From positions 62,001 to 126,000 of the forward strand of contig CBDANB010000007.1 in NCBI GenBank assembly GCA_965197395.1: a stretch of 64,000 bases of DNA, read 5' to 3'. The position numbers were made by a program, and so were the translations under genes. The DNA is from CAZYFH01 sp965197395 (GTDB taxonomy: Bacteria; Acidobacteriota; Vicinamibacteria; Vicinamibacterales; UBA8438). Within the stretch, counting starts at the first letter, position 1; each line of letters begins with the position of its first letter. This document shows positions 32,688-41,793 of this stretch, piece by piece. A model generated the notes under the pieces. It did no database searches. It was not told the DNA's origin and saw only the letters and a program-made list of their open reading frames with translations.

Positions 32688-34502
32688 ATGTCTCGAGGTC
32701 GCTTGGCTCGGGGGTTCGCCTCCGCCGTTGTCGTGAGCGTCGCCCTCGCTGCCTGTACGTCGGTCGAGCCGGGACCGACCCTCGCGGACGCCGACGCGTT
32801 CGTGAACGACGCCGAGACCCGGCTGCTCGGTCTGTGGGAGGCGTCCGAGCGTGCGGCGTGGGTGCATCAGAACTTCATCACGGCCGATACCAGCGCGATG
32901 GCGGCCGCGCGGAGCGCCGAGCTGATGGCAGCCACCACCGAGCTGGCGACGGCGGCCGCCCGATTCGATTCGCTCGATCTGTCCGAGGCGATCCGACGCA
33001 AGCTGATGCTGCTCAAGACCTCGCTTGCGGCCGTCGCGCCCTCCGACGCGCTGCTGCAACAGGAGCTCGCCGAGATCATGGCGCGAATGGAAAGCACCTA
33101 CGGCCAGGGGGAGTACTGCGCCGAGGGCGAGGAGGCGTGCCTCGATCTTCCCACGATGGAGCGTCTGTTCGCAGAGAGTCGGGACACCGACGAGCTGCTC
33201 GAGGTATGGGAAGGGTGGCGCGCGATTGCGCCCGCGCTACGCAAGGATTACGGGCGCTTCGTCGAGTTGGCCAATGCCGGTGCGCGAGAGCTCGGATTCG
33301 CTGATGTGGGCGACATGTGGCGGTCGGCCTATGACATGCCGCCCGACGCCTTCACCGCCGAGCTCGAGCGGCTCTGGGACCAGGTGCGCCCACTCTACGA
33401 GGCGCTCCATTGCCACGTGCGGGCCGAGCTCGGCGAAGAGTACGGCACCGCGGTCGTCCCACCGGACGAGCCGATCCCGGCCCACCTGCTGGGCAACATG
33501 TGGAGCCAGAGCTGGGCGAACACGTATGACATCGTCGGACCGCGCGCGCGGGGCGGCGGCTACGACCTGACCCAGCTCCTCGAACGCAAGCGGGTCGACG
33601 CGGTCGATATGGTCCGGTACGGGGAGCGGTTTTTCAGCTCGCTCGGGTTCGATCCGTTGCCGGACACGTTCTGGGAGCGGTCGTTGTTCGTGACGCCGGC
33701 GGACCGCGATGTGGTGTGCCACGCGAGCGCCTGGAACATCGATTCCGAGGCCGATGTCCGCATCAAGATGTGTATCGGTGTCAACGACGAGGACTTCGTC
33801 ACGATCCACCACGAGCTGGGACACAACTACTATCAACGCGCGTATGGCGGCCTCGACCCGCTCTATCGCGCGAGCGCCAACGATGGGTTCCACGAGGGCA
33901 TTGGCGACACGATCGCGTTGTCGATCACCCCTGACTACCTCGTCGAGGTCGGTCTCCTGGGCCGCGTACCGGCCGCGGACGACGACGTCGGCCTGCTGTT
34001 ACGCCAAGCCCTGAGCAAGATCGCTTTTCTGCCGTTCGGGTTGCTCGTGGACCAATGGCGGTGGCAAGTCTTTTCCGGCGACATCGCGCCGCACGAGTAC
34101 ACCCAGCGATGGTGGGATCTGCGCGAGGCGTATCAGGGTGTCCGACCCGCGTCACCGCGGAGTGAGGCCGATTTCGACCCCGGGGCGAAATACCACGTGC
34201 CAGCCAATACCCCATACACGCGTTACTTCCTCGCCCACATTCTGCAGTTCCAATTCCACCGGGCGCTGTGTGAGGTGGCGGGTGTCGAGGGGCCGCTGCA
34301 CCGGTGCTCGATCTTCGAGAACGCCGACGCTGGCGCGCGGCTTCGCGCGATGCTCGAGATGGGGGCGAGCCGACCGTGGCCGGACGCGCTGGAAGCGATC
34401 GCCGGGACGCGTGAGATGGATGCCAGCGCAGTCCTCGATTACTTCGCGCCGCTGGCGACCTGGCTCGACGAGCAGAACGAAGGACGGGCGTGCGGATGGT
34501 AG
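32688..34502 (+). CDS. Peptidyl-dipeptidase of the M2 (ACE) family, lipoprotein
   Basis: Zinc dipeptidyl carboxypeptidase, 604 residues. Signal with lipobox LAAC at about 21-24 (ALAACTSVEPGP), predicting a lipid-anchored envelope protein. N-terminal ACE hallmark WVHQNFITADT. Zinc motif HELGH at 375-379 in HHELGHNYYQRAY, third ligand Glu in FHEGIGDT. ACE-type regions HASAWNI and PANTPYTRYFLAHILQFQFHRALC are present, the latter including the expected substrate/chloride-site Arg and Tyr. ATG at 32688 follows CAGAGGAG. Probably trims extracellular peptides. Confidence 0.94.
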   Translation: MSRGRLARGFASAVVVSVALAACTSVEPGPTLADADAFVNDAETRLLGLWEASERAAWVHQNFITADTSAMAAARSAELMAATTELATAAARFDSLDLSEAIRRKLMLLKTSLAAVAPSDALLQQELAEIMARMESTYGQGEYCAEGEEACLDLPTMERLFAESRDTDELLEVWEGWRAIAPALRKDYGRFVELANAGARELGFADVGDMWRSAYDMPPDAFTAELERLWDQVRPLYEALHCHVRAELGEEYGTAVVPPDEPIPAHLLGNMWSQSWANTYDIVGPRARGGGYDLTQLLERKRVDAVDMVRYGERFFSSLGFDPLPDTFWERSLFVTPADRDVVCHASAWNIDSEADVRIKMCIGVNDEDFVTIHHELGHNYYQRAYGGLDPLYRASANDGFHEGIGDTIALSITPDYLVEVGLLGRVPAADDDVGLLLRQALSKIAFLPFGLLVDQWRWQVFSGDIAPHEYTQRWWDLREAYQGVRPASPRSEADFDPGAKYHVPANTPYTRYFLAHILQFQFHRALCEVAGVEGPLHRCSIFENADAGARLRAMLEMGASRPWPDALEAIAGTREMDASAVLDYFAPLATWLDEQNEGRACGW

Positions 34503-34536
34503 GCGGTCGCCAGATCGACCACCGAGGCCCCAGGAC

Positions 34537-35226
34537 TTAGCGCGATCGTTCCAGCTCCGCGGCCGAACGACGAGCCAGCAGCGTGACGTAGACGGCGGCG
34601 CCGACCGTCGCCGCGAGCCCGACGACCAGCAGTACCCACTCGACCAGCGCCCGCGCGGTGCCACCCAGAGCCTCGGCTCCGACATAGCCGAGATACACGT
34701 AGGTGAACGCTCCCGGCAACGTGAAGAGCCCGCTGGCCACCAGATAGGGGAGAAACCGTACGCCGGTCGCGCCGAAGAGGTAGTTGCTCGCGCTGTATGG
34801 AATCGCGGGATTCAAACGCAGGAGAGCGACCACGCGCCAGCCGCCGTGGGCAAGCGCGTGGTCGAGGGCCTTGAAGCGCGGGTGGCGTTCCATGAGCCGC
34901 TCGACCGCGCGGCGCGCCACGTAGCGTGCGAGCAAGAAACCGATAGCGTCCGCGACCGACGTGGCGACAGCGACCACGACGACCCCGCGACCGATCCCGT
35001 AGACCGCGCCGGCGACGAGCGTCAACGCGGCACCGGGGACAAGCAGGAGGACCAGCACGACATAGACGACGCCGAAGGCGACCATGCCGAGCGCGCCGCG
35101 CGCGTCAACCCACGTGCGCACGGTGGCAAGGGTGGATTCGAGCGGAAGCGCCCGAGCCGCGAGCACGAGCGCGGCGACCGCCGCGACTGCGAGCGCCCAC
35201 CCCGCCGTCTGACGACCACGTGCCAC
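34537..35226 (-). CDS. TVP38/TMEM64 (DedA-related) membrane protein
   Basis: 229 residues, about six hydrophobic segments. It carries the SNARE-associated/DedA core: GAALTLVAGAVYGIGRGVVVVAVATSVADAIGFLLARYVARR, then RVVALLRLNPAIPYSASNYLFGATGVRFLPYLVASGLFTLPGAFTYVYLGYVG. The Arg and Pro residues of LRLNPAIPY are the conserved re-entrant signature. DedA relatives translocate undecaprenyl-phosphate or other lipids; the precise cargo of TVP38-type members is unsettled. Its 3' end is 35 bp from the M2 peptidase stop, tail to tail. Confidence 0.88.
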   Translation of the reverse strand: MARGRQTAGWALAVAAVAALVLAARALPLESTLATVRTWVDARGALGMVAFGVVYVVLVLLLVPGAALTLVAGAVYGIGRGVVVVAVATSVADAIGFLLARYVARRAVERLMERHPRFKALDHALAHGGWRVVALLRLNPAIPYSASNYLFGATGVRFLPYLVASGLFTLPGAFTYVYLGYVGAEALGGTARALVEWVLLVVGLAATVGAAVYVTLLARRSAAELERSR

Positions 35227-35342
35227 GATCGCTAGAATCCCGCGGTCCGAGTCCGCGCGACGCCGAGGTGGGATGCCTTGCCGGCCGACCGCAGCGGCAC
35301 GTCTACCAGCGGCTCCTCGTCGAATGCGGCGGGACTGTCACA

Positions 35343-35729
35343 CTAGCCGTCGTACTCCGCGTCGCTGACCTTGTGGAGCCAGGTCGTCGTCGCGTCGATG
35401 TTGATCGCCAGGTGGGTCATCGGCTCCTCTCGGTCGGCGCCGTGCCAGTGCCGTTCGTCGGGTTCGATCGAGACGACGTCGCCCGCCTCGGCGACCTCGA
35501 CTGGCCCTCCCGCGCGCTGCACACGGCATCGACCCGACAGCACGACCAGGAGTTGCGGGCCACTGTGCGTGTGCCAGGCGGTGCGCGCCGACGGGTGGAA
35601 CTCGACGCGATAGGCATTGACCGCCGGGGTGTCAGACACACCGGTCATGCGGGTGAGGCGCGCGTCGCCGGTGAAGGTCCGCGGGTCGGCGCCTTCCGAG
35701 GATCGGCCTGCCAGACGCAACAACCGCAT
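35343..35729 (-). CDS. Cupin-domain protein
   Basis: 128 residues, single cupin barrel. Motif 1 is AWHTHSGPQLLVVLSGRCRV (H, H and G pattern with Q in place of Glu), motif 2 is DVVSIEPDERHWHGA. Metal ligands His/His/His are available. Family members range from oxygenases to sugar-binding proteins, so function is open. Upstream lies a copy of the dispersed hairpin repeat and then the IS630 element. Confidence 0.85.
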   Translation of the reverse strand: MRLLRLAGRSSEGADPRTFTGDARLTRMTGVSDTPAVNAYRVEFHPSARTAWHTHSGPQLLVVLSGRCRVQRAGGPVEVAEAGDVVSIEPDERHWHGADREEPMTHLAINIDATTTWLHKVSDAEYDG

Positions 35730-35740
35730 GGGTCCTTACC

Positions 35741-35778
35741 TAGACGGGGCTTCGCTCCGAACCCCCGCCGGCGCTCCG
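35741..35778. repeat. Dispersed hairpin repeat, copy 2
   Basis: TAGACGGGGCTTCGCTCCGA then ACCCCCGCCGGCGCTCCG, related to 31844-31880 with about five substitutions, several of them weakening the GGGGC hairpin. It stands between the cupin gene and the IS630 element in an otherwise gene-free 155-bp stretch. Confidence 0.55.
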
Positions 35779-35887
35779 TGGGGACCCCGAGAGCCCCACT
35801 CCGCGCCGGCGAGGCGCGCTGTGCGCGCCTTGGCCGCGGCCGGCGGTCATCCGCGACGGGCAATCACCCCCCCCACGGCGTGACCTA

Positions 35888-37082
35888 GTCCCCTTGATCT
35901 TTGATTTCTTCAAAAAGTCGTTGGTCATCTGGGGCCACCGTGGACTTGAACGGTGCGCTGTCCGAACCGCTTCACCTTCGCGAGAATTTCGTCGGCTGTC
36001 TTTGTCCACTTGAAGGGTTTGCCCTCGTCGTTGTGGGCGTCCACGTAGGCGTAGATGGCTTGGCGCAGCGCGTGCGGGCTGGAATGTGATCCGCGCTTGA
36101 GGGCGTGTTCGGTGAGAAGGCCAAAGAACCGCTCGACGAGGTTGAGCCAGGCGGAGTAGGTCGGCGTAAAGTGGAACTGGAAGCGCGGGTGGCGGGCCAC
36201 CCATCGTTTGACCAACGGGGACTTATGCGCCGAGAGATTGTCGAGGATCACGTGGACGGTGAGGGCGGAGTGCACCCGCTCGTCGATCTCGCGCAGGAAG
36301 CTCACGAAATCCCTCGACCGATGCGGCTTCTTGGTTTGCGCCACGACCTGGCCGGTCGCGACGTTGAGCGCCGCGAAGAGGTCCACCGTGCCATGGCGGA
36401 TGTAGTTGTGCGTCTGGCGTTCGGGGCGACCCAGGTCCATCGGCAGAATCGGCTGCGCCCGCTCGAGGGCTTGAATCTGAGGCTTTTCGTCGAATGACAA
36501 GACGACGGCGTGGTCGGGTGGGTTCAGGTAGAGGCCGACAATGTCCCGCACCTTCTCGATGAACAGCGGGTCGTCGGAGATCTTGAAGGATTCCACGACA
36601 TGCGGCTGCAACCCGAAAGTGCGCCAGATGCGGCCCACGGTAGAGGCGCTGACGCCAGCGTGCTCCGCCATCTTGCGGGTGCTCCAGTGGGTCCGCCCCT
36701 TCGGCTTACTTTCCAACGTCGTGACGAGGATCGACTCGACATCCGCATCGGACAGGGTCCGTGGGGCTCCGGGCTTGGGCTCGTCGTACAGCGCGTCCAC
36801 GCGACCTACCCTAAACCGCTGTCGCCACTTGCCGACCGTCACGTTCGAGCAGCGCAGTTTCGCCGCGACCGCCACGTTCGATTCGCCACGCGTGCTCCTC
36901 AGGACGATCCTTGCCCGCAAGGCCACGTGCCGATTCGTTCGGGCGCGCCTGGCGAGCCGCTCAAGTTCTACGCGCTCTGCGGCGGTGACTTCCAATCTCG
37001 CTTTGGGCCGACCTGTTCTTGCCATGCCGCCCAATACATCACAGCCGACACACTATTTGAAGCTTTTTCAGACACAGGGGAC
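35888..37082 (-). mobile_element. IS630-family insertion sequence
   Basis: 1195 bp bounded by TA dinucleotides (35886-35887 and 37083-37084), the IS630/Tc1 target duplication. Ends are inverted repeats beginning GTCCCC and sharing CTTCAAA-AGT about 20 bp in. One intact transposase ORF is carried on the minus strand. It is in the intergenic space between the cupin and lactate permease genes, so no gene is broken. Confidence 0.93.
35925..37025 (-). CDS. IS630-family transposase
   Basis: 366 residues from ATG 37025. N-terminal paired helix-turn-helix regions (ESNVAVAAKLRCSNVTVGKWRQRF and STRKMAEHAGVSASTVGRIWRTFG), then a DDE core: SFDEKPQIQAL, VHVILDNLSAHK and SAWLNLVERFFGLL supply the D, D and E. 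The frame is intact and both ends of the element are present, so it may be active. Confidence 0.95.
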   Translation of the reverse strand: MARTGRPKARLEVTAAERVELERLARRARTNRHVALRARIVLRSTRGESNVAVAAKLRCSNVTVGKWRQRFRVGRVDALYDEPKPGAPRTLSDADVESILVTTLESKPKGRTHWSTRKMAEHAGVSASTVGRIWRTFGLQPHVVESFKISDDPLFIEKVRDIVGLYLNPPDHAVVLSFDEKPQIQALERAQPILPMDLGRPERQTHNYIRHGTVDLFAALNVATGQVVAQTKKPHRSRDFVSFLREIDERVHSALTVHVILDNLSAHKSPLVKRWVARHPRFQFHFTPTYSAWLNLVERFFGLLTEHALKRGSHSSPHALRQAIYAYVDAHNDEGKPFKWTKTADEILAKVKRFGQRTVQVHGGPR

Positions 37083-37149
37083 TAGACGGAGGCTGCGCCC
37101 TCGATGGGGGGCACCAGCGCAAGTGCCGTATTCCGGGCCGCATAACGGC

Positions 37150-38928
37150 CTAGCTCGTTGCCGCGGGTCGACCGCCGTGGCGCACGATCATGTAGGCGGC
37201 GGTGCCCGCAATGGCAGCGACGAGGACCGTGCCGGCGTTCAGAAACCCGCTGGTCGAGTACGAGACGATGAAGTATCCGACCGCCCCGGGGAGCAGCGCG
37301 TAGTAGACGAACGGGATGACCGTCATCCGAATCACCGCGCCCTCGCGGCCGAGCAGACCAACCACGGCCGACGCGGCGACAACGTTGTGGACGCAGATCA
37401 TGTTGCCCGCGGCGCCGCCAACGGCCTGGAGCGCGACGATCCACGTCGGGTCGACGGCGATCCGCTCGCCCATCCCGAATTGGAACAGCGAGAACATCAT
37501 GTTGCTGACCGTGTTGCTCCCCGCAACCGCTGCGCCGATGCCGCCGATGAAGGGCGCGAAGATCGGCCACGCCCCTCCGACCAGTGCGGCGACGCCGTCG
37601 GCCAAGACAATGGGCATCTGCTCGTAGCCCGCGGCGCCCCCAGTACTGTTGAGGAAGACCTGGACCATCGGCACGGTGAAGACAAGGGCGATCGAGGCGG
37701 AGGCCGACACCTTGAACGACGTGGTCCATGCTCGCGCGTACGCCTTGCCGGGAATCTTGTGCAGCAAAAGTGTGACCAGGGACGCGATGATGAAGATCGT
37801 GCCTGGCACGTACAGCACCTGCTCACTGGCCGAAATGTCGGTGCCCAAGATGTTCGGCCAATCGATGGTCTGGGCCTGCAGCCATGCCTTCAGCGGAGCC
37901 CAGAGACGGGTAACCGCCAAGAGGAGCGCGACCAGCACATAGGGCGACCACGCCTTGACGAGGCCCATCGAGCCGCTCCGGTCTGCGACATCCTTCACCT
38001 CGATTGAGCCGGTCCACTCGGCCGGCCAGTTCGACTTCTGATCGAACTCCCAGGCCTCGTGGGGCCCAGGCACCAGAAATCCCGCCCGCGCTGCGGTCAC
38101 GACGATCGCAAGCCCGACCAGGCTTCCGACAAGCGCCGGGAACTCGGGGCCGAGGAAGTACGCTGCCGCTAGGTACGGAACCGTCATGGATAGCGCCGCG
38201 AAGAGCGCAAACGGCCAGACACGCAGACCCTCGGCGAGCGACTTGTTGCGGCCGAAGAACCGAGTCATGAATGAGACGAGGATGAGCGGGACGAGGGTGC
38301 CGGCGATCGCGTGGAGGACGGCGACTTTGAGACCGATGAAGGCCAGAAAGTCGGTCCACTGCGCGTATCCGAGCTGCGCTGCGTACTCGGCGATCGCCGG
38401 ATCGCCGGACAGACCGGTGTTGACGCCGACGAGAATCGGCGTGCCCGCGGCGCCAAAGCTGACCGGCGTGCTCTGGATGATCATCCCGGCCATGACAGCC
38501 GCCATGCCTGGGAACCCCAGACCCACGAGCAGCGGGACGGCCACAGCCGCGGGCGTGCCAAAGCCGGCGGAGCCCTCGATAAACGCGCCGAACAGCCAGG
38601 CCACGATGATGACCTGGACGCGGCGATCCGGCGTGATGTCGGTGAATCCCTGGCGAATCGTCTTGATCGCACCGCTTTCCTGCAATGTGTTCAGCAGCAG
38701 GATCGCGCCGAAGATGATGTAGAGCAGCCTCAGTGTGAGAATGAGACCGTTGATTGACGCAGCGGCCACCTGCACGCCCGGCACCTGCCACACCGCGATT
38801 GCCAGGACGATGGCCACCGCATACGACAGCGGCATGGCGCGGCTGGCCGGCCAACGGAGCCCCACCAGGAACACCGCGACCGTGATGATCGGGAGCAAGG
38901 CCAGAACGGTCAGCACCGCAGTACTCAT
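37150..38928 (-). CDS. L-lactate permease family transporter
   Basis: 592 residues, about 13-14 membrane helices. LctP signatures: GSAGFGTPAAVAVPLLVGLGFPG near 100-125, STPVSFGAAGTPILVGVNTG, and C-terminal NMICVHNVVAASAVVGLLGREG. Family members carry lactate and glycolate with protons. ATG at 38928 chosen; an in-frame extension overlaps the upstream STAS gene and is rejected. No lactate dehydrogenase genes are adjacent, so the substrate is by family only. Confidence 0.92.
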   Translation of the reverse strand: MSTAVLTVLALLPIITVAVFLVGLRWPASRAMPLSYAVAIVLAIAVWQVPGVQVAAASINGLILTLRLLYIIFGAILLLNTLQESGAIKTIRQGFTDITPDRRVQVIIVAWLFGAFIEGSAGFGTPAAVAVPLLVGLGFPGMAAVMAGMIIQSTPVSFGAAGTPILVGVNTGLSGDPAIAEYAAQLGYAQWTDFLAFIGLKVAVLHAIAGTLVPLILVSFMTRFFGRNKSLAEGLRVWPFALFAALSMTVPYLAAAYFLGPEFPALVGSLVGLAIVVTAARAGFLVPGPHEAWEFDQKSNWPAEWTGSIEVKDVADRSGSMGLVKAWSPYVLVALLLAVTRLWAPLKAWLQAQTIDWPNILGTDISASEQVLYVPGTIFIIASLVTLLLHKIPGKAYARAWTTSFKVSASASIALVFTVPMVQVFLNSTGGAAGYEQMPIVLADGVAALVGGAWPIFAPFIGGIGAAVAGSNTVSNMMFSLFQFGMGERIAVDPTWIVALQAVGGAAGNMICVHNVVAASAVVGLLGREGAVIRMTVIPFVYYALLPGAVGYFIVSYSTSGFLNAGTVLVAAIAGTAAYMIVRHGGRPAATS

Positions 38929-38942
38929 GTATGGGCCTCTCC

Positions 38943-39287
38943 TTACGTTCGCGCGAAGCTCTCGAGGGCGGCAGTTTCGGTCTCGAAGACCTCGAACACC
39001 GTATCCAGCTTGGCGATGGTGAGCAGCTCGCTGAGGCGTCCTGACGCGCCGAAAAGCTTCAGCGTCCCGCCCTTGTTGCGCACCGTGATAAAGGCGCTCA
39101 CCAGCTCGCCGACGCACGTGCTGTCCATATAGGGGACGTCGGTCAGATTCAGGAGGAAGTTCGTCCGCTCCTGCCCCAACAACTCGACGGCCTGCGCCTT
39201 GACTGCGCCGTATCCTTCATCCCGGGTCATCCGACCGTCGAGGTCGAGCACCGTCACGTGACCGACGACGCGTGTCGTGATGGTCAT
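38943..39287 (-). CDS. STAS-domain anti-sigma factor antagonist
   Basis: 114 residues, SpoIIAA/RsbV type. The phosphorylation site YMDSTCVGEL at about 55-64 has the expected D-S-T/S pattern, with LDLDGRMT and GGTLKLFGASGRL as fold signatures. In partner switching the unphosphorylated form binds an anti-sigma kinase; SpoIIE-type phosphatases reverse phosphorylation. Two such phosphatases are in this window (26.1-28.2 kb and the broken gene at the end), but no cognate kinase or sigma factor. It is 14 bp upstream of the permease, on the same strand. Confidence 0.9.
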   Translation of the reverse strand: MTITTRVVGHVTVLDLDGRMTRDEGYGAVKAQAVELLGQERTNFLLNLTDVPYMDSTCVGELVSAFITVRNKGGTLKLFGASGRLSELLTIAKLDTVFEVFETETAALESFART

Positions 39288-39430
39288 GGGCGTGATCCGG
39301 TCGCGCGCGGCTCGGGTGGTTGACGCGCTTCGTGATTTGCGTCTCGTGGAGATCGAGCCACACCGACTGTTGGACCGCGACATTGTAGCCTAACCCCCAG
39401 AGTTCAGTTGGGCTACTTGCGGGAGATGAC

Positions 39431-40543
39431 ATGCGCGTAGGGATTCCGACGGAAGTCAAGGCCGACGAGAGCCGCGTCGCGATCACGCCGGCGGGAGTGG
39501 CGGCATTCGTCTCGCACGGGCACGAAGTCGTGCTGCAGGCCGGAGCGGGCACCGGCAGCTCGATCCGGGACGGGGTCTTCCGCGCAGCCGGCGCGTCGAT
39601 CGCGTCCGAGGCCGCGGCCGTATGGGAACGCTGCGATCTCATCCTCAAGGTGAAGGAGCCGCTCGACCCCGAGTTCGAGATGATGCACGAAGGGCAGGTG
39701 GTCTTCACCTATCTGCACCTCGCGGCGTCAATGACGCTCACCCAAGAGCTCTGCGAACGCGGCGTTGTGGGGATCGGCTACGAGACCGTCCAGCTCGACG
39801 ACCGCACGCTGCCACTGCTGGTCCCGATGTCGGAGGTCGCCGGGAGGTTGTCGGTGCAAGCCGGTGCGACGTCGCTCGAGCTGATCTCTGGAGGCAAGGG
39901 GATTCTGCTCCCCGGGGTCTCCGGGGTCCGGCGCGGCCGCGTGACGATCCTCGGCGCTGGCATCGTCGGGTTGAACGCCTGCGTCGTCGGCGTCGGCTTC
40001 GGCGCGGATGTGACGATCATCGACGTTAACCCGCTGCGGCTTGCCTATGTACGGGACGTCGTGCAAGGCCACGTCACGACATTGATGTCGAATGCCGCGA
40101 ACATCGAGGGGGCCATCGGCGACGCCGATCTCGTCATTTGCGCCGTCCTGATACCCGGCGCGAAGACGCCGCGGCTGATCACCCGTGGACACCTGGCGCG
40201 AATGGAGCCGGGGTCTGCGCTCGTCGATGTAGCGGTCGACCAGGGTGGGTGTGCGGAGACCAGCCGCCCGACGACGCACCACGCGCCGCGATACGTCGAG
40301 GAAGGCGTCGTGCATTACTGCGTGGCCAACATGCCGGGCGCGGTTCCCCACACGTCGACCTACGCGCTCACGAACGCCACGATGGCCTATGCGCTGGCGA
40401 TTGCCGATAAGGGGTGGCGGACCGCCGCGCGGGAGGATCCCTCGTTGGCCAGGGGTGTCAACGTCGCCGATGGCCAGGTGACGCACACGGCGGTCGCGGC
40501 CGCTCACCAGTTGACACATGTGTCGGTGGCGGATCTCGAGTGA
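39431..40543 (+). CDS. ald: Alanine dehydrogenase
   Basis: NAD-dependent oxidative deamination of L-alanine to pyruvate. 370 residues, family length. MRVGIPTEVKADESRVAITPAGV (signature 1), LILKVKEPLDPEF, TYLHLAAS, and the Rossmann region VTILGAGIVGLNACVVGVGFGADVTIIDVN. Catalytic Lys (KVKEP) and His (YLHLA) are present, as is Asp in VDVAVDQGGC. ATG at 39431 follows GCGGGAGATG. Divergent from the STAS/lactate permease pair, and pyruvate links the two, but co-regulation is only inferred. Confidence 0.96.
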   Translation: MRVGIPTEVKADESRVAITPAGVAAFVSHGHEVVLQAGAGTGSSIRDGVFRAAGASIASEAAAVWERCDLILKVKEPLDPEFEMMHEGQVVFTYLHLAASMTLTQELCERGVVGIGYETVQLDDRTLPLLVPMSEVAGRLSVQAGATSLELISGGKGILLPGVSGVRRGRVTILGAGIVGLNACVVGVGFGADVTIIDVNPLRLAYVRDVVQGHVTTLMSNAANIEGAIGDADLVICAVLIPGAKTPRLITRGHLARMEPGSALVDVAVDQGGCAETSRPTTHHAPRYVEEGVVHYCVANMPGAVPHTSTYALTNATMAYALAIADKGWRTAAREDPSLARGVNVADGQVTHTAVAAAHQLTHVSVADLE

Positions 40544-40571
40544 CCGTGGGCGTCGGTTACGATCGGGTGCC

Positions 40572-40892
40572 ATGGGACAGATTGTGACCGTGGCCAAGGC
40601 CGAGAGCCTCGGCCCGGGTCGGCGCAAGAAGGTGTTCGCGGGGGACCGGCGCATCGCGGTGTTCAATGACCGCGGCGCGCTGCACGCCGTCGACGACAGC
40701 TGCACACATGTGGGCGGGTCGCTCTCCGAGGGGCTCTGCGAGGACGGTATCGTGACGTGTCCGTGGCACGGCGCCCAGTTTCGTCTCGCCGATGGCCAGG
40801 GGCTGGCACCACCCGCCTACCGCGCCGTGACGGTCTACCCGGTGCGCATCACGAACGGCATTGTGGAAATCGAGATCCCAGACGAGGCCTAA
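40572..40892 (+). CDS. Small Rieske-type ferredoxin (NirD-like)
   Basis: 106 residues, soluble 2Fe-2S protein. Ligands C44 and H46 in CTHVGG, C63 and H66 in CPWHGAQF. It lacks the disulfide Cys of bc-complex Rieske proteins and has no membrane anchor, so it belongs to the dioxygenase-ferredoxin/NirD class. Partner oxygenase or reductase is not nearby. ATG 40572 gives a natural N terminus (MGQIVTVAKAESL). It lies 28 bp after ald. Confidence 0.9.
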   Translation: MGQIVTVAKAESLGPGRRKKVFAGDRRIAVFNDRGALHAVDDSCTHVGGSLSEGLCEDGIVTCPWHGAQFRLADGQGLAPPAYRAVTVYPVRITNGIVEIEIPDEA

Positions 40893-40966
40893 GGTCAGGC
40901 CGAGCGATCGCTCGGTCCGGGCAAGGGGGCCCCCGGACCCGGACGCCTGTCCTACAATGCGCCGCG

Positions 40967-41518
40967 ATGCCCACACCTATTGGTCACGCGGTCGCCGGTG
41001 TCGCCGCCGGTTGCTTCGCGGCCTGCGCCGTCGCCGGTCGAGCGCGGCGCGTGAGCGCCTTTGGCGCACGCTGGGGCGGGCCCGGAGTCGCGATCAGTCT
41101 CCTCGCGATGCTGGGCATGTGCGCCGATCTCGACTTCGTGGTCGGCGTACACCGGAGCGCGACGCACAGTATCGGCGCAACGGTGGTTGCGGGTCTGGCC
41201 ATGGCGATGACGGTGTCGGTGGCGCGACTGCGGATGGGCCTCGTCGGTGCGGCGGCCTACGCCAGCCACGTCCTGCTCGACTGGCTTGGGACGGATCCGG
41301 GGGCGCCCTTCGGCGTGATGCTCTTGTGGCCCTTTTCCAACGAGTTCTACGTGGCTGATCCGAGTCTCTTCATGCGGGTCTGTCGCGAATGGTGGATCGT
41401 GGAGTGTTGGATCCACAACGTCCAATCCGTCGCATGGGAGCTCATCATCCTGCTGCCGCTCGCCACCGTCGCCGTCGCCCTCGCTCGCCGCCTCGAGCGG
41501 CGCACCTCCGGCGGCTGA
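40967..41518 (+). CDS. YdjM/DUF457-type membrane-bound metal-dependent hydrolase
   Basis: 183 residues with four hydrophobic segments. Conserved GHAVAGVAAG start, DLDFVVGVHRSATHS and ASHVLLDWLGT carry the His/Asp residues of the family. The family was named for LexA-regulated inner membrane YdjM in E. coli; enzymatic role is unproven. A TACAAT hexamer at 40953-40958 stands 8 bases before the ATG, suggesting a very short leader if it is the -10. Confidence 0.8.
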   Translation: MPTPIGHAVAGVAAGCFAACAVAGRARRVSAFGARWGGPGVAISLLAMLGMCADLDFVVGVHRSATHSIGATVVAGLAMAMTVSVARLRMGLVGAAAYASHVLLDWLGTDPGAPFGVMLLWPFSNEFYVADPSLFMRVCREWWIVECWIHNVQSVAWELIILLPLATVAVALARRLERRTSGG

Positions 41519-41793
41519 CAACAGCCGTCGACGATCGTCAAGGCCCGCGCCTCTGTGAGACCTGGGCCCCCACCGGACTGATCCGGTTAACTCACAACCT
41601 CCCAGCGAGTTGCGTCAGGCGCGCGCCACGCAGCGTGTGTGGCGCCGGTCTTGCTCCTCGAGATGACGGCCCCGCTGAGAGCAGCTGGTGCCGTGCCCGA
41701 CCTCCACTGCAACCGCTGATTCGAGGCGGGGCCGCTCGTTTGGGGTCGGGGCGCGTCGGTGCCAGTGCCAGCCATCTCGTCGTGGAGGAACTC

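Noticed and set aside
41519..41793. Riboswitch (cyclic di-GMP type) upstream of the ComEA-like gene
   Set aside because: The region has a GC hairpin but none of the conserved cyclic di-GMP riboswitch core bases could be matched.
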